Shown one piece after another: positions 22,808 through 30,855 of a stretch of DNA of 64,000 nt. Origin of the DNA: an uncultured Christensenellaceae bacterium (GTDB lineage: Bacteria > Bacillota > Clostridia > Christensenellales > Pumilibacteraceae); NCBI GenBank assembly GCA_910588155.1, contig CAJUPB010000003.1:114277-178276 (forward strand), written 5' to 3'. A model generated the notes under the pieces. The model saw nothing but the letters and a program-made list of their open reading frames with translations, did no database searches and was not told where the DNA came from. A program made the translations under genes and the position numbers. Positions within the stretch are counted from its first letter, which is position 1. Every line of letters begins with the position of its first letter.

Positions 22808-24922
22808 TTAATTTTTCGTGCGCATACTGATAACTTTTTCCGCGACGTTTCTCGGAACTTCGCTGTAATGGTCGAAAGTCATCGTATAGTTGCCTCTGCC
22901 CTGCGTGCGCGAACGCAAGTCCGTCGCATAGCCGAACATTTCCGAAAGCGGAATCTCCGCTCTGATTTCCTGCGAGCCGTTTATCATCTCCATACCCAAG
23001 AGGTTGCCGCGGCGTGCGCTTACGTTGCCCATAACGTCGCCGAGATACTCTTCCGGAAGGGAAATTTCCACGCGCATAATCGGTTCCATAAGAATGGGGT
23101 TGGCCTTTCTCATACCCTCTTTGAACGCCATAGAGCCGGCAATCTTGAATGCCATTTCGGACGAGTCGACTTCGTGGAACGAACCGTCGTAAACGGTGAC
23201 TTTGAAGTCCACGCACTCATAACCCGCAAGCACGCCGCTCATCTTGGCTTCCTTTATGCCGTTGTCGATAGCAGGGATATATTCCTTGGGTATCGAACCG
23301 CCGACCGTCTTGTCTTCGAAGACGTATCCGCTGCCCGGCTCCAACGGTTCCATATAAATCTTACAGTGACCGTATTGACCTTTACCGCCGGACTGACGAA
23401 CGTATTTGCCTTCGACATCGACTTTCTTCGTGATTGCTTCGCGGTATGCGACTTGCGGCTTACCGACGTTTGCTTCCACTTTGAACTCGCGCAAAAGTCT
23501 GTCCACTATGATTTCGAGGTGCAACTCGCCCATACCCGCGATTATCGTCTGACCCGTTTCCTGGTCGGTATAGGTCTTGAACGTCGGGTCTTCTTCCGCG
23601 AGTTTTATGAGAGCCATCGTCATCTTTTCCTGTCCCGCTTTCGTCTTCGGCTCTATTGCCACTCGAATAACGGGTTCGGGGAATTCCATACTCTCCAAAA
23701 CAATCGGCTTGCCCGCGTCGCACAGCGTGTCGCCCGTCGTCGTATCTTTGAGTCCGACAAACGCGCAGATGTCGCCGCTGTGAACCTCGTCGATTTCCAC
23801 ACGGTTATTCGCGTGCATCATAAGTATACGGCCGATACGCTCTTTCTTGTTCTTCGTGGAGTTGAGTACGTACGAACCCGACGAAAGAGTACCGGAGTAG
23901 CAACGGAAGAACGCAAGCTTACCCACAAACGGGTCTGCCATAATCTTGAACGCAAGTCCCGCAAACGGAGCGCTGTCGCTGGTCTCTCTCTCTTCCACGG
24001 TTTCGCCGTCCATAAGCGTTCCTTTGACGTTGGGGATGTCGAGCGGCGACGGCATATATTCGACGATTGCGTCCAAAAGCTTCTGAACGCCTTTGTTCTT
24101 GAACGAGCTGCCGCAGGTCACGGGATTGATTTTCATTTCAATCGTGAGCTTTCTGATTGCTTTCTTTATCTCGTCTTCCGTGAAGTCTGTTCCTTCGGTT
24201 TCGAAGTATCTCGTCATCAAGTCGTCGTCGGCTTCCGCCACGACTTCCAACAGCTTCGCACGGTATTCTTCCGCTTTGCCTTTAAGCTCCGCGGGAATTT
24301 CGGTTTCGTCCATAATCGTGCCGAGGTCGTCCTTGTAAATATCGGCTTTCATCGTCACGAGGTCGATAACGCCGACGAACGTGTCCGCCGAGCCTATCGG
24401 GAGCTGTATCGCAACGGGATTGGCTTTCAGACGCGTCTTCATCATATCCATAACATTGAAGAAGTTTGCGCCCTCTCTGTCCATCTTGTTCACGTACGCT
24501 ATTCTGGGAACGCCGTACTTGTCCGCCTGACGCCAGACGGTTTCGGACTGCGGCTGAACGCCGCCGCGGGCGCAGAACACCGCCACCGCGCCGTCCAGCA
24601 CTTTAAGCGAACGTTCCACTTCGACGGTGAAGTCGACGTGTCCCGGCGTGTCTATTATGTTGATGCGCTTGAACGGCTCTTTGGAACTCGGGCTTCTGTC
24701 CACGCGCCACTGCGTGGTCGTGGCAGCCGAAGTTATGGTTATGCCGCGCTCCTGCTCCTGTTCCATCCAGTCCATCGTGGCAGCGCCCTCGTGGACTTCG
24801 CCGATTTTGTGCGTCTTACCCGTATAGAAAAGTATGCGCTCGGTAGTCGTGGTTTTACCCGCATCGATGTGCGCCATAATACCGATATTGCGCGTATTTT
24901 CCAATGAAAATTCTCTTGCCAT
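22808..24922 (-). CDS. fusA: Elongation factor G
   Basis: 704 residues. Translocase GTPase of protein synthesis. P-loop AHIDAGKT at 17-24, ERGITITSAATTTQW as switch I, DTPGHVDFTVEVERSLKVLDG as switch II, NKMDREGANF for guanine specificity, and the domain IV and V region with YRHAGDV-type motif replaced by the bacterial GGKGQYGHCKIYMEPLEPG. It is slightly longer than the 690-700 usual for EF-G. It follows rpsG by 18 nt. Confidence 0.97.
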   Translation of the reverse strand: MAREFSLENTRNIGIMAHIDAGKTTTTERILFYTGKTHKIGEVHEGAATMDWMEQEQERGITITSAATTTQWRVDRSPSSKEPFKRINIIDTPGHVDFTVEVERSLKVLDGAVAVFCARGGVQPQSETVWRQADKYGVPRIAYVNKMDREGANFFNVMDMMKTRLKANPVAIQLPIGSADTFVGVIDLVTMKADIYKDDLGTIMDETEIPAELKGKAEEYRAKLLEVVAEADDDLMTRYFETEGTDFTEDEIKKAIRKLTIEMKINPVTCGSSFKNKGVQKLLDAIVEYMPSPLDIPNVKGTLMDGETVEERETSDSAPFAGLAFKIMADPFVGKLAFFRCYSGTLSSGSYVLNSTKNKKERIGRILMMHANNRVEIDEVHSGDICAFVGLKDTTTGDTLCDAGKPIVLESMEFPEPVIRVAIEPKTKAGQEKMTMALIKLAEEDPTFKTYTDQETGQTIIAGMGELHLEIIVDRLLREFKVEANVGKPQVAYREAITKKVDVEGKYVRQSGGKGQYGHCKIYMEPLEPGSGYVFEDKTVGGSIPKEYIPAIDNGIKEAKMSGVLAGYECVDFKVTVYDGSFHEVDSSEMAFKIAGSMAFKEGMRKANPILMEPIMRVEISLPEEYLGDVMGNVSARRGNLLGMEMINGSQEIRAEIPLSEMFGYATDLRSRTQGRGNYTMTFDHYSEVPRNVAEKVISMRTKN

Positions 24923-24940
24923 AATTTTGTTTCCTCTGAC

Positions 24941-25411
24941 TTACCAACGGTAATGAGCAAACGCTCTGTTCGCTTCCGCCATTTTGTGCATTTCTTCCTT
25001 GCGGCGTATCGCGCTTCCCGCATTATTATAGGCGTCCATAATCTCGCCTGCCATACGTTCCGCCATCGTCTTTTCGCTGCGCTTTCTCGCAAACGCCACC
25101 ATCCAACGGATAGCCAACGTCTGGCGACGGTCGGGACGGATTTCGATAGGCACTTGATACGTGCTGCCGCCCACCCTGCGAGCCTTGACTTCCAACACGG
25201 GCTTTATGTTTTCCAAAGCCTGCGTGAATACGTCCATAGGTTCCAAACTCATTTTGTCTTTTACGATATCGAAAGCCCCGTACACTATTTGCTGCGCCGT
25301 GCCTTTTTTTCCGTCCAGCATTACCTGATTGACGAGCTTCGTGATAACTTTGCTGTTATACACGGGGTCGGGCAGAACGTCGCGCTTGGGGACACCGTTT
25401 CTTCTCGGCAT
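24941..25411 (-). CDS. rpsG: 30S ribosomal protein S7
   Basis: 156 residues, the normal length. It nucleates the 30S head by binding 16S rRNA. Starts MPRRNGVPKRDVLPDPVYNS, contains KVITKLVNQVMLDGKKGTAQ and VGGSTYQVPIEIRPDRRQTLA, and ends EANRAFAHYRW. Second gene of the str operon. An AAGGAG lies just before the ATG. Confidence 0.97.
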   Translation of the reverse strand: MPRRNGVPKRDVLPDPVYNSKVITKLVNQVMLDGKKGTAQQIVYGAFDIVKDKMSLEPMDVFTQALENIKPVLEVKARRVGGSTYQVPIEIRPDRRQTLAIRWMVAFARKRSEKTMAERMAGEIMDAYNNAGSAIRRKEEMHKMAEANRAFAHYRW

Positions 25412-25464
25412 AATAATTCTCCTTTATTGAATTTTTTCCGTAACGTAATTTACCGATTTATACG

Positions 25465-25836
25465 TTACTTCGCGCGTTTTGCACCGTACTTCGAGCGGGA
25501 CTGCTTGCGCTTTGCGACACCTGCGGTATCCAACGCGCCGCGTATGATATGATATCTTACGCCGGGCAAATCCTTCACTCTGCCGCCACGAATAAGCACG
25601 ACGCTGTGTTCCTGCAAATTGTGTCCGATTCCCGGAATGTAAACAGTGCCTTCCATCTTGTTTACAAGACGGACTCTGGCAATCTTCCGAAGCGCAGAGT
25701 TGGGCTTCTTCGGAGTGGTCGTCGTCACCGAAAGGCACACGCCGCGCTTTTGCGGGTTGCCTTCGAGAATGGGGCTCAAAGATTTGAACTCGATTTTCTC
25801 GCGGCCTTTTCTGATTAACTGGTTAATCGTAGGCAT
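25465..25836 (-). CDS. rpsL: 30S ribosomal protein S12
   Basis: 123 residues from the ATG at 25836, which has AAAGGAGGT 7-8 nt upstream and yields the standard MPTINQLIRKGRE start. It controls decoding accuracy at the A site. TTTTPKKPNSALRKIARVRL carries the lysines whose change gives streptomycin resistance (present here as in sensitive strains), and RGGRVKDLPGVRYHIIRG carries the second site. First gene of rpsL-rpsG-fusA-tuf. Unusually, rpoB-rpoC do not precede it; a kinase gene does. Confidence 0.97.
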   Translation of the reverse strand: MPTINQLIRKGREKIEFKSLSPILEGNPQKRGVCLSVTTTTPKKPNSALRKIARVRLVNKMEGTVYIPGIGHNLQEHSVVLIRGGRVKDLPGVRYHIIRGALDTAGVAKRKQSRSKYGAKRAK

Positions 25837-25978
25837 TATTACTCTACCTCCTTTTAGTAGTTTGCCCCCGCATTCATTTTCGAAGCCGCACCCGACAAGC
25901 GTTTGACGCACCCGTCGCATCGCGCCCTTTCAATAAAGCGAGTTTGGTTTTCTCGCCGATTTCGGCATAAAAAACCTA

Positions 25979-26030
25979 CGTGTAGATTTACACGCTTTGC
26001 AATTATACTACTTTCGGCTATGCTTGTCAA
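25979..26030 (-). promoter_or_regulatory. Consensus str-operon promoter with a hairpin at the 5' end of the leader
   Basis: On the minus strand TTGACA (26030-26025), 17 nt, TATAAT (26007-26002). The expected start point is followed at once by a 6-bp hairpin (CGTGTA/TACACG, 25994-25979) and then U6 (25974-25969), terminator-like in form. The leader to rpsL is about 160 nt. The gap 25837-26218 otherwise holds only the kinase-operon terminator region. Confidence 0.75.
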
Positions 26031-26072
26031 GCAATTGCGGCAAATTGATTTTCAGCATTCTCGCCGCGTACG

Positions 26073-26108
26073 AAAAGCCCTCCCGCCGCTGTGGCAAAGG
26101 AGGACTTT
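26073..26108 (-). terminator. Possible terminator of the Rrf2-two-component operon
   Basis: AAAGTCCTCC (minus strand, 26108-26099) can pair with GGAGGGCTTT (26083-26074), loop 15 nt, followed by TTCG; a weak T-tract lowers confidence. It lies just upstream of the str promoter. Confidence 0.4.
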
Positions 26109-26218
26109 CCGCAAAGATAGGAAACTAATGAGGTTGCCTATATGATACTATATAAATGTGATAAGAATATGATAAAAAGGCGAAAGATAATTGTATTTTT
26201 CGAAAGTTCGGCTGCGTG

Positions 26219-27817
26219 CTATTCCTTTTCTCCGCCGTCTTTTGACCGCTCTTTCGGCTTCGCCTCTTTTCTGCGCCGCTTTTTCTCCGACGGAGGCAAA
26301 GCAGACTGCGGTTCTGCGAACTTTTCCAACTCGAACCAGAACGTCGTTCCGCTCTCTCTGCCTTCCGCATTGTCCTCTGTCGCGCTGTCCACGCCGTATG
26401 CCGCGCCGTGCTTTTCCAAAATGCTCTTGACGATAGGCAAGCCCAAGCCCGTGCCGACGCTCGTGCGCTTTGTCTGATTGGCGCGATAATACCTGTCCCA
26501 CACCTTTTCGATTTCTTCGGGAGCAATGCCCTTGCCCCTGTCGGAAACTTCGATGCGCACCGTACTTTCTTTCTCCGCCACCTCGACGGTCACTTTTTTT
26601 ATGTCGCGGCTGTAATTCATTGCGTTGCTTATAAGATTGTAGAGCGCCTGTTCGATTCTTTTGCCGTCGCAAAGGGCATCGCAACGACAATTTATTCGGC
26701 TTTCGAACTCAAAGCCGTTTTTCTCGCCCATAGCCGCAAAACGACCGACGACGGTCTCGGCAAGCGCGGCTATGTCCGTTCTGCCGATATTGTATTCGGC
26801 GGTGCCTGCCTGCAACTTCGACAGTTCCAAAATGTCGCCTACAAGCAAGGTCAATCTGTCCGCTTCGTCCATTATTATCTGCGCGTGCTTTTCCCGCTTT
26901 TCCTTATCCTCGCCCGAAATGTCCTTAATCATTTCGGCGTAAGCCCTGACCATTGTCAGCGGAGTGCGCAAATCGTGGGATACGTTTGCGAAAAAGTCTC
27001 TGCGTACCGTTTCCGTCTTGCCAATTTCTTCCGTCGCATAATTCAGCGTTTCGGCAAGCTCGTCTATTTCCGTCCACCCGTTGCCGGTGAAACGCACCGA
27101 ATAATCGCCCTTACCCAATTTTCTCGCCGCCTTGGAAAACTCCGTTATCGGTCGGCTTATCGTTCGGCTGAATGTCAAAGCCAACACCATACTCACAAAA
27201 AGACACATAACGGTGACGAGCACCAACTGATTGCGCAAAATGCCCACCGACGCATCGGCTTTGACAAAAGGCTTTATGAGGCACAGGCAGTAATCGTTCC
27301 CCCCCCCGACTCCGCTTTCGGACAAAGCTCCGTATACTATGAAATCTCCGTGCCTTTCCGTAGAAAAGGTATACACTCTCCCGACTTCGTCCACTTTCGA
27401 TTTAAAGTCGTGGGAGTTCACTATCTCGTTAAACAGCGCATAGTCCATATGTTCGGGGTCTTTGGAACCGTTTGCATTTGCATAATAGAGCGGAAGTCCC
27501 GTCTTTCTGTCGAGCAACAATGCCGAAAAGCCGCCGCTTATCGCGCTTACGCGCAATTTTTCCTGAAAGCCCGGGTCGAAAACGCCCGTTTTGAGCTCGT
27601 CCCCGATTCGTTTGACCTCGCTTTTGCTCATATCGTTGAAGCCGGCGGTGTAAAAAACGACCTGCGCCACCCAGAGTACGACAAGAGTCAATGCGGTCAG
27701 CGCGACAAAGCTCAACCACATTCGAAACTGTATGCTCTTCAAGCCCAGCACGTCGCCGTCGGACTTCGACGGCTTTCCTATTACCGTCCCCGATTCTTTT
27801 TCCCGCTCTTTCTCCAC
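26219..27817 (-). CDS. Membrane sensor histidine kinase (HAMP-HisKA-HATPase)
   Basis: 532 residues. Membrane helices near 33-57 and 195-217 enclose an external sensor region; HAMP follows (SRTISRPITEFSKAARKLGKGDY), then HisKA with the phosphorylated His in FFANVSHDLRTPLTMVRAYAEM, and the ATPase with NLISNAMNYS (N box), DRGKGIAPEEIEKVWDRYYRAN (G1/F) and GTGLGLPIVKSILEKHG (G2). The C-terminal 40 residues are highly charged and Lys/Glu-rich. The gene contains nine consecutive G (minus strand 27307-27299) encoding VGGG in the sensor; a slip of one would truncate the kinase. It follows its response regulator by 8 nt. Confidence 0.93.
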   Translation of the reverse strand: MEKEREKESGTVIGKPSKSDGDVLGLKSIQFRMWLSFVALTALTLVVLWVAQVVFYTAGFNDMSKSEVKRIGDELKTGVFDPGFQEKLRVSAISGGFSALLLDRKTGLPLYYANANGSKDPEHMDYALFNEIVNSHDFKSKVDEVGRVYTFSTERHGDFIVYGALSESGVGGGNDYCLCLIKPFVKADASVGILRNQLVLVTVMCLFVSMVLALTFSRTISRPITEFSKAARKLGKGDYSVRFTGNGWTEIDELAETLNYATEEIGKTETVRRDFFANVSHDLRTPLTMVRAYAEMIKDISGEDKEKREKHAQIIMDEADRLTLLVGDILELSKLQAGTAEYNIGRTDIAALAETVVGRFAAMGEKNGFEFESRINCRCDALCDGKRIEQALYNLISNAMNYSRDIKKVTVEVAEKESTVRIEVSDRGKGIAPEEIEKVWDRYYRANQTKRTSVGTGLGLPIVKSILEKHGAAYGVDSATEDNAEGRESGTTFWFELEKFAEPQSALPPSEKKRRRKEAKPKERSKDGGEKE

Positions 27818-27825
27818 CTATCGAA

Positions 27826-28485
27826 TCAAAGCTCCAATTTATATCCCAATCCGCGCAACGTAACGATTTTGTCGCGGTATTTTCCCAACGAAGAACGTAA
27901 CATTTTTATATGCGTGTCCACGGTTCTGTCGTCGCCGTAGAAGTCATATCCCCACACTTCGCTCAACAGTTTTTCCCTCGACACGGCGATACCCGCATTG
28001 TCGGACAGATAGAACAGCAATTCGTATTCTTTCGGTGTCATATCGGCTTTCGTTCCGTCCACATATACATTTCTGCCTGCCTTGTCTATGACAAGACCGT
28101 CGGACACGATTTTACCCTTATTGACTTTGCCGCGTTTCAAAATCGCACCTATTCTTGCCATAACTTCTTTCGGCGAAAAAGGTTTGGTCACATAGTCGTC
28201 CACGCCCATTTCGAAACCGAACAGTTTGTCGTATTCCTCGACACGCGCCGACAGCATAATAACGGGAGTATCCTTTTTCTTTCTGATTTCTTTGACCGCC
28301 GAAAAGCCGTCGAGTTTCGGCATCATAACATCCATTATAATGAGGTCATAATCGTTTGCCGTCGCCTTTTGCACGGCTTCCATTCCGTCCACCGCCTCGG
28401 CGCAATCGTAACCCTCGAACTTCGCATACTCGGCTATGACCGTGCGAATCATTTCTTCGTCGTCGGCAATCAGTATCTTCGTCAT
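27826..28485 (-). CDS. OmpR/PhoB-family response regulator
   Basis: 219 residues. Receiver domain: acidic pair DDEE at 8-11, phospho-acceptor Asp52 in IIMDVMMPKLDG, Thr/Ser switch in IMLSARVEEYDK and Lys in VTKPF. C-terminal winged helix: TPKEYELLFYLSDNAGIAVSR, then VWGYDFYGDDRTVDTHIKMLR. It is a DNA-binding partner of the downstream kinase. It lies 23 nt after the Rrf2-type gene, so all three genes share one transcript. The target genes are not identified. Confidence 0.95.
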   Translation of the reverse strand: MTKILIADDEEMIRTVIAEYAKFEGYDCAEAVDGMEAVQKATANDYDLIIMDVMMPKLDGFSAVKEIRKKKDTPVIMLSARVEEYDKLFGFEMGVDDYVTKPFSPKEVMARIGAILKRGKVNKGKIVSDGLVIDKAGRNVYVDGTKADMTPKEYELLFYLSDNAGIAVSREKLLSEVWGYDFYGDDRTVDTHIKMLRSSLGKYRDKIVTLRGLGYKLEL

Positions 28486-28508
28486 AAATTTTCTCCTTTG
28501 TCCGCCGC

Positions 28509-28862
28509 TTACTTTTCTTCCATAAGGTCCGCCACGGTGAAGCCGTCCACCACCGACGCGACGGCTTGTTCCAACTTGCGCACCGCGCCGTTGCTTTCGA
28601 CTTTCGGCATTCCGTCCATAAGCCGAAGGATATCGCCGACGCGATAGTTGTCGGGCGGAAGCGTCAAACGGTAACCTCCGCGCACGCCGCGTTCGCTTGC
28701 GACGAAGCCCGCGCGTTTCAATATACTCATAATCTGTTCGGCATACTTTTCGGAAATATTCCGACGGTTTGCGATTGCGGAAACGGATACCAATCTGTCT
28801 CTGTGGCGCGCAAGGTCGGTCATAATCTCCAAAGCGTATCTGCTTTTGGAAGAAAGGGTCAT
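28509..28862 (-). CDS. Rrf2-family transcription regulator without cysteines
   Basis: 117 residues. Winged helix of the Rrf2 group: SSKSRYALEIMTDLARH at the start, SVSAIANRRNISEKYAEQIM as the HTH, then SERGVRGGYRLTLPPDNYRVGDILRLMDG as the wing, all signature phrases. IscR/NsrR-type members carry three cysteines for an Fe-S cluster; this protein has none, so it must sense something else or act constitutively (compare CymR, which also lacks a cluster). AAGGAG lies 13 nt from the ATG, rather far. It heads the operon with the response regulator and kinase, and an inverted repeat sits on its promoter. Confidence 0.9.
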   Translation of the reverse strand: MTLSSKSRYALEIMTDLARHRDRLVSVSAIANRRNISEKYAEQIMSILKRAGFVASERGVRGGYRLTLPPDNYRVGDILRLMDGMPKVESNGAVRKLEQAVASVVDGFTVADLMEEK

Positions 28863-28887
28863 CTCAACTTAACATCTCCTTATTTCC

Positions 28888-28924
28888 TACTTATAAGTAT
28901 AGATTATACGGAAAGGTTTGTCAA
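28888..28924 (-). promoter_or_regulatory. Promoter of the Rrf2 operon with overlapping palindromic operator
   Basis: On the minus strand TTGACA (28924-28919), 17 nt, TATACT (28901-28896). The perfect 12-bp palindrome TACTTATAAGTA (28888-28899) overlaps the -10 box and start point, a sensible place for autorepression by the Rrf2-type protein. Confidence 0.65.
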
Positions 28925-28989
28925 CGACGGCAGGCGCCCAAACGGGAAAATTCACTATACTTTCACCTTTTCGACACAAAGCCGAACGA

Positions 28990-30819
28990 TTACTTTATAA
29001 GCGAGTTTATTCTCATAACGAACGCCGCTTCGTCGTCCACTTCTCCCAGCGAAGTCAATGCCGCCTCGTCGTACAGAATCAGCGCGACGGTTTCGTAGTC
29101 TCCGCCGTTTTCGTATTCCTTTTCCAACTTTTTGAACAGGGCGTGTTCGGGGTTGAGTTCCAAAACCCTGTCTGCTTTCACGGGCTGTCCGCTTGCCGCA
29201 AACACGCGTTCCATTTCCAACGATATTTCGCCGTCCGCCGTTATGCAAGATGCGTGCGACTTCATTCTCGACGACAGGCGCACCTTATTGACTTTGTCGT
29301 TAAGCAGTTTTTTCACGCTTTGCAAAAGTTCTTTCGACTTGTCTTTATTCTCGCCTTTTTCTTCCTTGTCGGAGTCCGACTTCAAAGCATTTACAAATTT
29401 CTTGCCGCCGTATTCGTTCAACGCCATAAGACAGAATTCGTCCACGCGCTGCGTGCAGTACAAAATCTCTCCGCCCTCTTCTTTGAGCTTTTCCAATTGC
29501 GGCAAAGCGTCTATCTTTTCCTCGCTTTCGCCGCACGCATAGTATATACACTCCGTGCCGTCCTTCATTCTTGCGACGTATTCCGAAAGCAGTGTCGGTT
29601 TTTTCTCCGTGGAAGAATACATCAAAATCAAATCTTTGAGCTCGTCCTTTCTCTCGCCGAAGTTTTCGTAGACGCCGTATTTGATGCCTTCGCCGAGTTC
29701 CTTGAAGAATTTTTCGTATCCTTCTCTGTCGTTTTTCAGCCATTTTTTAAAGTCGTCGAGTATTTTCTTTCTCACCGAATCGGCAATAAAACGCAACTGT
29801 CGGTCTTGCTGCAAAACCTCTCTGGAAAGGTTCAGCGTCAAATCGGGGGAATCCACGACACCCTTGACGAAGCCCAGCCAATCGGGCAAAAGCTCGGCGC
29901 ACTTTTCTCGAATCAGCACTCCGCTCGAATAGAGCGCAAGACCCTTTTCGTAGTCTTTCGAATAATAGTTCCCGGGAAGTTTTTCCGGTATGAACAGCAA
30001 TGCGGTGTAATTTACGTTTCCCTCTATGTTCACATTTATAACCCGCACGGGGGCGTGAAAATCGTGAAAGCGCGAACGGTAAAATGCGTCGTAATCTTCT
30101 TTTTTGACGCTCTTTTTCGGTTTCTTCCAAATCGGGGTCATAGTGTTCAGCGTTTCGGTTTCGGTGTATTCCGTATAGCCGTCTTTACCGTCTTCTTTTT
30201 TCGACTTCGTGACTTCCATAAGAATGGGATAGCGGATATAGTCGGAATACGTCTTGACGAGTTCGCGGAGTTTATACTCCGACAGATATTCCGAATACCG
30301 ACAGTCGTCGTCGTTTTCGCGCAGCCACAAGGTCACCGTCGTACCCGCCTGCTCTCTTTCGCACGGCTTTATGTCGTAGCCCTCCGCGCCGCTGCTTGTC
30401 CAACGATATGCCGCGGTTTCTCTCACGGAGCGGGAAACGACTTCCACCTTTGCCGCCACCATAAAAGCCGAATAGAAGCCGACTCCGAATCTGCCGATTA
30501 GAGAATCGGCATTTTCCTGCGCCTCGCGGAATCTCAACGTTCCCGACGACGCAATCGTTCCGAGGCTGTTTTCCAATTCTTCTTTGTTCATTCCGACGCC
30601 GTTGTCGGTTATCTTCAACGTCCGAGACTGCTTGTCTGCCTCTATTCTTATCTCGAAGTCTGCCGAAAGTTCGGGTTCGGTCAGCGACATAAAATGCCGT
30701 TTATCCAGGGCGTCGGACGCATTGGAGATGAGTTCCCTCAAAAAGACGTCCTTATTCGTATAGATGGAATTTATCATCATATCCATCAGCTTTTTGGATT
30801 CCGCTTTAAACTGTTTCAT
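28990..30819 (-). CDS. htpG: Chaperone protein HtpG (Hsp90)
   Basis: 609 residues. N-terminal GHKL ATPase: FLRELISNASDALDKRHFMSL, ITDNGVGMNKEELENSLGTIASSG and GRFGVGFYSAFMVA. Middle domain carries the conserved LPLNVSRE-type motif as DLTLNLSREVLQQDRQL. C-terminal dimer domain contains the usual hydrophobic helices but a charged EEKGENKDKSKELLQ insertion. It assists folding of client proteins in the cytoplasm. GGAGG precedes the ATG. It follows the GH13 gene by 36 nt and is probably the last gene of a long minus-strand operon starting at ecfA1. Confidence 0.96.
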   Translation of the reverse strand: MKQFKAESKKLMDMMINSIYTNKDVFLRELISNASDALDKRHFMSLTEPELSADFEIRIEADKQSRTLKITDNGVGMNKEELENSLGTIASSGTLRFREAQENADSLIGRFGVGFYSAFMVAAKVEVVSRSVRETAAYRWTSSGAEGYDIKPCEREQAGTTVTLWLRENDDDCRYSEYLSEYKLRELVKTYSDYIRYPILMEVTKSKKEDGKDGYTEYTETETLNTMTPIWKKPKKSVKKEDYDAFYRSRFHDFHAPVRVINVNIEGNVNYTALLFIPEKLPGNYYSKDYEKGLALYSSGVLIREKCAELLPDWLGFVKGVVDSPDLTLNLSREVLQQDRQLRFIADSVRKKILDDFKKWLKNDREGYEKFFKELGEGIKYGVYENFGERKDELKDLILMYSSTEKKPTLLSEYVARMKDGTECIYYACGESEEKIDALPQLEKLKEEGGEILYCTQRVDEFCLMALNEYGGKKFVNALKSDSDKEEKGENKDKSKELLQSVKKLLNDKVNKVRLSSRMKSHASCITADGEISLEMERVFAASGQPVKADRVLELNPEHALFKKLEKEYENGGDYETVALILYDEAALTSLGEVDDEAAFVMRINSLIK

Positions 30820-30855
30820 AATATATATCCTCCGAAATGTTTTGCTTTGTTTGAT

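Noticed and set aside
22793..24907. A 704-codon plus-strand frame across fusA
   Set aside because: Exact antisense shadow of EF-G with no recognisable protein features.
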